Below are positions 58,523 to 64,000 of a DNA stretch of 64,000 nt, piece by piece; within the stretch, counting starts at the first letter, position 1; each line of letters starts with the position of its first letter. A model generated the notes under the pieces. It worked only from the letters and a program-made list of their open reading frames with translations, had not been told where the DNA came from and made no database searches. This DNA comes from Sciscionella marina DSM 45152 (lineage in GTDB: Bacteria > Actinomycetota > Actinomycetes > Mycobacteriales > Pseudonocardiaceae): positions 186,181 to 250,180 of the forward strand of contig NZ_KB905403.1 in the NCBI RefSeq assembly GCF_000379465.1, read 5' to 3'. The translations under genes and the position numbers were made by a program.

Positions 58523-59800
58523 CTACACACCGAATATCGCGAGGTGCACGAGCCCGGCGGCGAAACCGAGCACCGCGCCGTGCACGAAGAGTAGCCATTC
58601 GTCCTGTTTGATCGCCGAGCGCAGCAGCTCGTTGAAGTCCGAGAGGTCGAGCTGGTGCATCCGCGTCGCCACGAACCGCCGGATCTTGCCCGACTGCGAG
58701 CGGTTGAGCGCGTCGTCGGAGAACACGAGGGGCGCGAACTCGCTGGCCTCCTCGGCCATGCTGGACCGGATCCTGCGGAACCTGGTCGGCCCGATCGCCG
58801 CCTCGGCCGCGGCGCGCGCGGGCCCGATCGCGTCGTCGATGGCCGGGCGCAGGGCGCTGGCGAGCAGGGCGCGGGTGCGATCCGAGCGCGGTCCGTGCAG
58901 CAGCTCGTCGCCGACATTACGCAGCGTGATGACATCCTCGGCGATCGTCTTCGCGTACTCCTCGGAGATCTCCGCCTTGCGCTTGATGAACAGGCCCTGG
59001 CGCCAGGGCACCAGCCGGTTCGGATAGACCGGCTCGAAGATCATCATGATGCCGACGTAGTTGGCGATATAGCCGATGATCACGCCGCCGATCGGCAGCA
59101 CCCACCAGTACGGGAGCGCGTGCACCACGGCCACGAGCGCGAAGCCCATAGGAAAACCGAAATAGAACCCGAAATTCTGCATGAATCGCAGCTCTTTACG
59201 GCCCATGTTCCGGAAAATGTCGTTCAACAGCGCAGGATGTTCGGACAGATAACGGATCACCATGAGCTTCGCGTCCACCAGCTGCTCGATGTTGTCCCCG
59301 ATGTCCTTGGTGAGCCTTTTGAGGATCTTGGGCAGTCGCTGGTCCACCCTGCGGTACACCGCGACCCGCACCACCGGGGGCAGATCGCGCCACAGTTGCG
59401 GCTCCTCCTGCTCCATGATGCGGTTGACAACATCGCGGATTTCCGCTCGTGCCACCGTGATGAGGTGTTCGGCGATCGTGTCCGGTTCGAGTTCGCGGTA
59501 GAAATCCCGGATCCCGCCCACCTTGGCCAGGCTCTTGTCCACCGCGATACTCGCCATTTTGGCCGCGCGGGAGGGCACGATGCCCTGCCAGCCGAACCGG
59601 CCCTCCTGATCGATCGCCGGGATCACCTGTACCCGGCGCGGCAGGAACGGGTACAGCAGGCGCAGCCCGGGCATCCGGACGCCGTGGAAGCGCAGCGGGG
59701 CGAACAGCATCAGCACCCCGGACCAGTTGGTGACGTACCCGATCACCCCGGTGAACAGCGGAATCGAGATCAGGTCGGTGAGCAGCTTCTGGTCCACCAC
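58523..59800 (-). CDS. DUF445 family membrane protein
   Basis: This 425-residue protein has the DUF445 layout. A GYVTNWSGVLMLFAPL segment near the N-terminus is mirrored by GYIANYVGIMMIFEPVYP in the middle (each the conserved G-Y-x-x-N repeat), long amphipathic helices lie between, and there is a final hydrophobic helix (LLFVHGAVLGFAAGLVHLAIFGV). At least four membrane helices are visible. The function is unknown. GTG 59800 is the start. It is upstream of the Abi-alpha gene, and the 445-bp region to gltB lies on the other side. Confidence 0.87.
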   Translation of the reverse strand: MVDQKLLTDLISIPLFTGVIGYVTNWSGVLMLFAPLRFHGVRMPGLRLLYPFLPRRVQVIPAIDQEGRFGWQGIVPSRAAKMASIAVDKSLAKVGGIRDFYRELEPDTIAEHLITVARAEIRDVVNRIMEQEEPQLWRDLPPVVRVAVYRRVDQRLPKILKRLTKDIGDNIEQLVDAKLMVIRYLSEHPALLNDIFRNMGRKELRFMQNFGFYFGFPMGFALVAVVHALPYWWVLPIGGVIIGYIANYVGIMMIFEPVYPNRLVPWRQGLFIKRKAEISEEYAKTIAEDVITLRNVGDELLHGPRSDRTRALLASALRPAIDDAIGPARAAAEAAIGPTRFRRIRSSMAEEASEFAPLVFSDDALNRSQSGKIRRFVATRMHQLDLSDFNELLRSAIKQDEWLLFVHGAVLGFAAGLVHLAIFGV

Positions 59801-60246
59801 GCCTCCCCGAGAGGTTCCGCCGAACGAGTTGCGTCACTCTAGCCCAGGTCACCCAGCCGACTACCTGGTGTGGGATCCGGTTACGCACAGCATCTAGCGC
59901 GAGGCGAGGCACAGCAGTTATCGTTGTTGTATCGGATACGTGTCATTTCCCACGAGCTTGCGAAGACATATTTCGATAACGCCAGGTTCACATTATCGTT
60001 GTCTTGCCCGGTGATCCCGGGGACCGCAACGCGAGCGGTGGCGCCGGCGCCCATCTGGGGCTTGCCGGATCACGCAACAACACGCACGATGGTGTGCTGA
60101 TCGCGGCCATTCGATGAGGCATGACCGCGCGCAGGGGCATGCCCTGACCGGGCCTCTACCTGCGCAACCATCCCGACTGACCATCGCGGGTAACCCGGCT
60201 TTCGTTAGCCGGGACGCCGCGTATGAGCCCTAGGAGGCGGCCAGCC
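59801..60246. promoter_or_regulatory. Long intergenic region upstream of gltB with repeated TTATCG motifs and hairpins
   Basis: No convincing gene is present. A relatively A/T-rich part (about 59915-60005) carries TTATCGTTGT twice (near 59927 and 59993) and the inverted form CGATAA near 59974. Nearer gltB, CGGGTAACCCG (60187-60197) overlaps a 7-bp stem (60194-60200 with 60207-60213), so the two hairpins are mutually exclusive and could form a switch. TAGGAGG at 60231-60237 is the gltB ribosome-binding site. The repeats may be operators; no known GlnR box or riboswitch was identified by eye. Confidence 0.45.
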
Positions 60247-63200
60247 GTGACCCGCCAAGTAACCGGTCTTTACGACCCGCAGAATGAGCATGACGCGTGT
60301 GGTGTTGCTTTCGTCGCCGATATGACCGGCAGGCGAACCCATGACATCGTGCGCAAGGCACTGACCGCCTTGTGCAATCTAGAGCACCGCGGTGCGCGTG
60401 GTGCCGAAGCCGATACCGGTGATGGCGCCGGAATCATGCTGCAAATTCCGGATGATTTCTTCCGCGAAACAGTGGATTTCGAACTGCCGAGTGCGGGCGG
60501 TTACGCGGCGGGCACGGTTTTCCTGCCCGCGGACGCGGATCGGCGGGCGCGGGCGATCGAGACGATCGAGCGGATCCTGGCCGAGGAGAACGCCCGTTTG
60601 CTCGGCTGGCGGGAACTGCCCATCGACACCGATCACGTCGGCCCCACGGCCAAGACCGTGATGCCGCATTTCGCCCAGTTGTTCCTCGCCGCGCGCCAGC
60701 CGGAGGTGGTCGGCCTTCCGCTTGAGCGGCTGGCCTACGTGGTGCGCAAACGCGCCGAGCACGCGCTGGCCGAGGACAAGGTCTATTTCCCCAGCCTTTC
60801 CGGGCGGACCATCATCTACAAGGGCATGCTCACCGAGCCTCAGGTCGAGCGGTTCTTCCCGGATCTGCGCGATGAGCGGGTGACGAGCGCGATCGGGCTG
60901 GTGCACTCGCGGTTCTCCACGAACACCTTCCCGTCCTGGCCGCTCGCGCACCCGTACCGGTTCGTCGCGCACAACGGGGAGATCAACACCTTGCGCGGCA
61001 ACAAGAACTGGATGAACGCGCGCGAATCCATGCTCGAGACCGAGCTGATTCCCGGTGAGCTGGAGCGGATCTTCCCGATCATCACCCCGGACGCCTCGGA
61101 CTCGGCGACCTTCGACGAGGTGCTCGAGCTGCTGCACCTCGGCGGGCGTTCGCTGCCGCACGCCGTGCTGATGATGATCCCGGAGGCGTGGGAGAACCAC
61201 GAGGAGATGGATCCCGCGCGCAAGGCTTTCTACGAGTTCCACTCCACCCTGATGGAGCCCTGGGACGGGCCCGCGCTGGTGAGTTTCACCGACGGAACAC
61301 AGATCGGCGCGGTGCTCGACCGCAACGGGCTGCGCCCGGCGCGTTACTGGGTCACCGACGACGATCTTGTCGTACTCGCCAGTGAGGTCGGCGTGCTCGA
61401 CATCGCCCCGGAAAAGGTGGTGCGCAAGGGCCGCCTGGAGCCGGGCCGGATGTTCCTGGTGGACACCGGACAGGGCCGGATCGTCGAGGACGGGGAGATC
61501 AAGGGCGAGCTCGCCCGTGCAAACCCGTATTACCAGTGGGTGAAGGGCGGACTGCTGCACCTGACCGAGCTGCCCGAGCGGGAGCGCGAGGTGCCACAGC
61601 ACGCCACGCTGGTGCGCAGGCAGCAGTCTTTCGGCTACACCGAGGAAGAACTCGAGACCCTGCTCGAACCCATGGCGCGCACCGGCGCGGAACCGATCGG
61701 CTCGATGGGCAACGATTCCCCGCTCGCGCCGTTCTCCTCCGGATCGCGGCAGATTTTCGATTACTTCACGCAGTTGTTCGCTCAGGTGACCAATCCGCCG
61801 CTGGATGCCATCCGCGAGGAACTGGTCACCGCGCTCGGCAGCCAGATCGGTGCCGAGCCGAACCTGCTGGACGCGAGCGCGGATTCGTGTCACCGCATCG
61901 TGCTTCCCTTCCCGGTGCTCGACAACGACGAGCTCGCGAAACTGGTGCACATCAACGATGACGGCAAACGGCCGGAATACCAGTCGGTCACGGTGCTCGG
62001 CCGGTACGAGGCCAGCGGCGGCGGTACCGCGCTGCGCAGGCGCCTCGACGAGATCTGCACCGAGGTCTCCGAGGCCATCGAGGACGGCGCGAAGCTGATC
62101 ATCCTCTCCGATCGCGGGGTGGACGAGAAGTACGCAGCCATCCCCTCGCTGCTGCTCACCGGTGCCGTGCACCACCACCTGGTCCGGGAGAAGACCCGCA
62201 CCCAGGTCGGGCTGATCGTGGAGTCCGGGGACGCCCGCGAGGTGCACCACATCGCGCTGCTGATCGGTTACGGGGTCGCCGCGGTGAACCCGTACATCGC
62301 GATGGCCACCGTGGAGGATCTCGCCCGCCGGGACCTGGTTCCGGGCGTGGATGTCAAGCAGGCGCCGCGAAACCTGATCAAGGCGCTCGGCAAGGGCGTG
62401 CGCAAGACGATGTCCAAGATGGGTGTCTCCACAGTCGCTTCCTATGCGGGGGCCCAGATCTTCGAGGCGATCGGGCTCGGCGAGGAGGTCATCGAGCACT
62501 GCTTCAAGGGCACCACCTCGCGGCTCGGCGGAATCGGCTTCGACGAGCTCGCGGAGGAGGTCGCGATCCGGCACCGCAGGGCCTTCCCCGCGGACGGATT
62601 CCAGGCCAACCACCGTGAACTCGAGACCGGCGGCGACTACCAGTGGCGCCGCGAGGGCGAGCCGCACTTGTTCAATCCGAAGACCGTTTTCAAGCTGCAG
62701 CACTCCACCCGCAGCGGGAAATACGAGGTTTTCAAGGAATACACCGATGCGGTCGACGACCAGGCCCGCGAACTGAAGACACTGCGCGGACTGTTCGAGT
62801 TCGAATCCGACCGGGAACCGATTCCGGTCGAGGAGGTCGAACCGGTCTCCGAGATCGTGAAACGGTTCGCCACCGGAGCCATCTCCTACGGGTCCATTTC
62901 CATGGAGATGCACCAGACGCTGGCGATCGCGATGAACCGGCTCGGCGGGAAGTCGAACACCGGGGAAGGCGGCGAGGACCCGGAGCGGCTCTACGATCCG
63001 GAGCGGCGCTCCGCGGTGAAACAGGTCGCCTCCGGCCGGTTCGGGGTCACCAGCGAATACCTGGTGAACTCCGACGACATCCAGATCAAGATGGCCCAGG
63101 GCGCGAAACCCGGTGAGGGCGGCCAGCTTCCGGGCAACAAGGTCTACCCGTGGATCGCGCGCACCAGGCACTCCACGCCCGGTGTCGGGCTCATTTCCCC

Positions 63201-64000
63201 GCCGCCGCACCACGACATTTACTCGATCGAGGACCTCGCGCAGCTCATTCACGACCTGAAGAACGCGAACCCGAACGCGCGCATTCACGTGAAACTGGTC
63301 AGCGAGGTCGGTGTCGGCACGGTGGCCGCCGGTGTTTCCAAGGCACACGCGGATGTGGTGCTCATTTCCGGGCACGACGGCGGAACCGGCGCCTCACCGC
63401 TGTCCTCCATCAAGCACGCGGGCGGTCCCTGGGAGCTCGGCCTCGCCGAAACCCAGCAGACCCTGCTGGCGAACCGGTTGCGGGACCGGATCGTGGTGCA
63501 GACCGACGGGCAGCTCAAGACCGGGCGCGATGTGGTGATCGCCGCACTGCTCGGTGCCGAGGAGTTCGGTTTCGCCACCGCGCCGCTGGTGGTCTCCGGC
63601 TGCATCATGATGCGGGTGTGCCACCTGGACACCTGCCCGGTCGGGGTCGCCACGCAGAACCCGAAGCTGCGCGAGAAGTTCTCCGGAAAGGCCGACTACG
63701 TGGTGAACTTCTTCGAGTTCATCGCGCAGGAGGTGCGGGAAATCCTTGCCTCCCTTGGGTTCCGCTCCATCGAGGAAGCAGTCGGGCATGCCGAGGTGCT
63801 GAACAAGAACGCCGCGTTCGAGCACTGGAAAGCGTCCGGGATGGACCTCTCCCCGATCTTCGCGATCCCGGACATTGCCCCCGAGGGCAGGCGTAACCAG
63901 CAGACTCTGCAGGACCACGGGCTCGACCGCGCGCTGGACAACACCCTGATCCAGCTCGCCGAGGGCGCACTGGCCAGCGGGGACAAGGTGCGCCTCGAAC
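60247..64000 (+). CDS. gltB: Glutamate synthase (NADPH) large subunit, 3' truncated by window
   Basis: GltB makes glutamate from glutamine and 2-oxoglutarate with GltD. The frame is open from GTG 60247 to the window end (1251 codons of about 1500). Cys18 ([13 protein letters not shown]) is the catalytic N-terminal Cys exposed after propeptide removal. [29 protein letters not shown] and [10 protein letters not shown] belong to the amidotransferase and central domains. The FMN domain has [24 protein letters not shown] and [17 protein letters not shown]. Cys1119, Cys1125 and Cys1130 ([12 protein letters not shown]) bind the [3Fe-4S] cluster. Only the C-terminal beta-helix domain is missing. Confidence 0.97.
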   Translation, partial: MTRQVTGLYDPQNEHDACGVAFVADMTGRRTHDIVRKALTALCNLEHRGARGAEADTGDGAGIMLQIPDDFFRETVDFELPSAGGYAAGTVFLPADADRRARAIETIERILAEENARLLGWRELPIDTDHVGPTAKTVMPHFAQLFLAARQPEVVGLPLERLAYVVRKRAEHALAEDKVYFPSLSGRTIIYKGMLTEPQVERFFPDLRDERVTSAIGLVHSRFSTNTFPSWPLAHPYRFVAHNGEINTLRGNKNWMNARESMLETELIPGELERIFPIITPDASDSATFDEVLELLHLGGRSLPHAVLMMIPEAWENHEEMDPARKAFYEFHSTLMEPWDGPALVSFTDGTQIGAVLDRNGLRPARYWVTDDDLVVLASEVGVLDIAPEKVVRKGRLEPGRMFLVDTGQGRIVEDGEIKGELARANPYYQWVKGGLLHLTELPEREREVPQHATLVRRQQSFGYTEEELETLLEPMARTGAEPIGSMGNDSPLAPFSSGSRQIFDYFTQLFAQVTNPPLDAIREELVTALGSQIGAEPNLLDASADSCHRIVLPFPVLDNDELAKLVHINDDGKRPEYQSVTVLGRYEASGGGTALRRRLDEICTEVSEAIEDGAKLIILSDRGVDEKYAAIPSLLLTGAVHHHLVREKTRTQVGLIVESGDAREVHHIALLIGYGVAAVNPYIAMATVEDLARRDLVPGVDVKQAPRNLIKALGKGVRKTMSKMGVSTVASYAGAQIFEAIGLGEEVIEHCFKGTTSRLGGIGFDELAEEVAIRHRRAFPADGFQANHRELETGGDYQWRREGEPHLFNPKTVFKLQHSTRSGKYEVFKEYTDAVDDQARELKTLRGLFEFESDREPIPVEEVEPVSEIVKRFATGAISYGSISMEMHQTLAIAMNRLGGKSNTGEGGEDPERLYDPERRSAVKQVASGRFGVTSEYLVNSDDIQIKMAQGAKPGEGGQLPGNKVYPWIARTRHSTPGVGLISPPPHHDIYSIEDLAQLIHDLKNANPNARIHVKLVSEVGVGTVAAGVSKAHADVVLISGHDGGTGASPLSSIKHAGGPWELGLAETQQTLLANRLRDRIVVQTDGQLKTGRDVVIAALLGAEEFGFATAPLVVSGCIMMRVCHLDTCPVGVATQNPKLREKFSGKADYVVNFFEFIAQEVREILASLGFRSIEEAVGHAEVLNKNAAFEHWKASGMDLSPIFAIPDIAPEGRRNQQTLQDHGLDRALDNTLIQLAEGALASGDKVRLE

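Noticed and set aside
57730-59800. Firm annotation as an abortive-infection defence system
   Set aside because: Only the family name links DUF4393 to phage defence. No nuclease, reverse transcriptase, phage or mobile gene lies nearby, so it is kept as a possibility only.
59870-60100. 76-codon ORF in the gltB upstream region
   Set aside because: It has no ribosome-binding site and no recognisable domain, and it crosses the repeated TTATCG motifs and A/T-rich promoter-like DNA.
59993-60184. 63-codon minus-strand ORF rich in Arg and Cys upstream of gltB
   Set aside because: The Arg/Cys/Pro-rich composition is typical of random GC-rich frames; there is no start signal or family match.
60379-63375. 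998-codon open frame opposite gltB
   Set aside because: The plus strand encodes GltB with intact catalytic and cluster-binding residues. The antisense frame shows only composition-driven repeats.
1-64000. CRISPR arrays, tRNA or rRNA genes, prophage
   Set aside because: No regularly spaced direct repeats, no cloverleaf-like segments with CCA ends, and no phage structural or integrase genes were recognised in any intergenic region.

Overview
This 64 kb window is high-GC chromosomal DNA, with GC-rich third codon positions and many GTG and TTG starts. It carries a full Mce operon, ESX/WXG100-type proteins and F420-linked enzymes. Together these point to a mycolata-related actinomycete, most likely in Pseudonocardiales (Amycolatopsis/Sciscionella-like). 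The genus is an inference. No tRNA, rRNA, CRISPR array, prophage or transposase was seen.

Layout. 0-2.8 kb: end of rplA, a divergent membrane protein, then rplJ-rplL behind an L10-type leader. 2.9-14.8 kb: mkl ATPase, two YrbE permeases, six Mce proteins and two Mce-associated proteins, mostly joined by 4-base overlaps; a 77-bp repeat-like insert sits at the second yrbE start. 14.8-15.7 kb: a phosphotransferase. 15.7-22.8 kb: an accessory catabolic block (MFS and ABM monooxygenase divergent from a GntR regulator, LLM oxidoreductase, transglutaminase-like protein, aldehyde dehydrogenase and F420:NADP oxidoreductase-like protein). Its left edge is a mosaic of truncated gene copies. 22.9-27.1 kb: a tetritol (erythritol/threitol) dehydrogenase cluster with a SorC-type regulator. 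27.1-29.8 kb: secreted HNH nuclease, a hypothetical gene, purA. 29.9-33.5 kb: an ssuCBAD-like sulfonate cluster. 34.0-37.6 kb: DctA-type transporter divergent from a DcuSR-like two-component system. 37.6-41.6 kb: methyltransferase, Na+/H+ antiporter, UBP zinc finger, purD. 41.7-45.3 kb: an ESX-type secretion locus (PPE/WXG-like proteins, EspG, and a WXG100 protein fused to a lytic transglycosylase) without core secretion genes. 45.3-47.1 kb: aminotransferase and two small proteins. 47.1-51.3 kb: amino-acid ABC operon with two binding proteins, two permeases and one ATPase. 51.5-55.9 kb: form II CoxSLMG molybdenum hydroxylase. 55.8-59.8 kb: GNAT, YqeB-like protein, TetR, Abi-alpha (DUF4393) and DUF445 proteins. 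60.2-64 kb: gltB, running off the end.

The least explained parts are the F420-linked block with its scarred left edge, the ESX effector locus carrying a peptidoglycan hydrolase, and the repeat insert that re-wires translation initiation of yrbEB. Motifs, overlaps and repeats were read directly; family assignments rest on recognisable motifs and remembered homologues, not on database searches.
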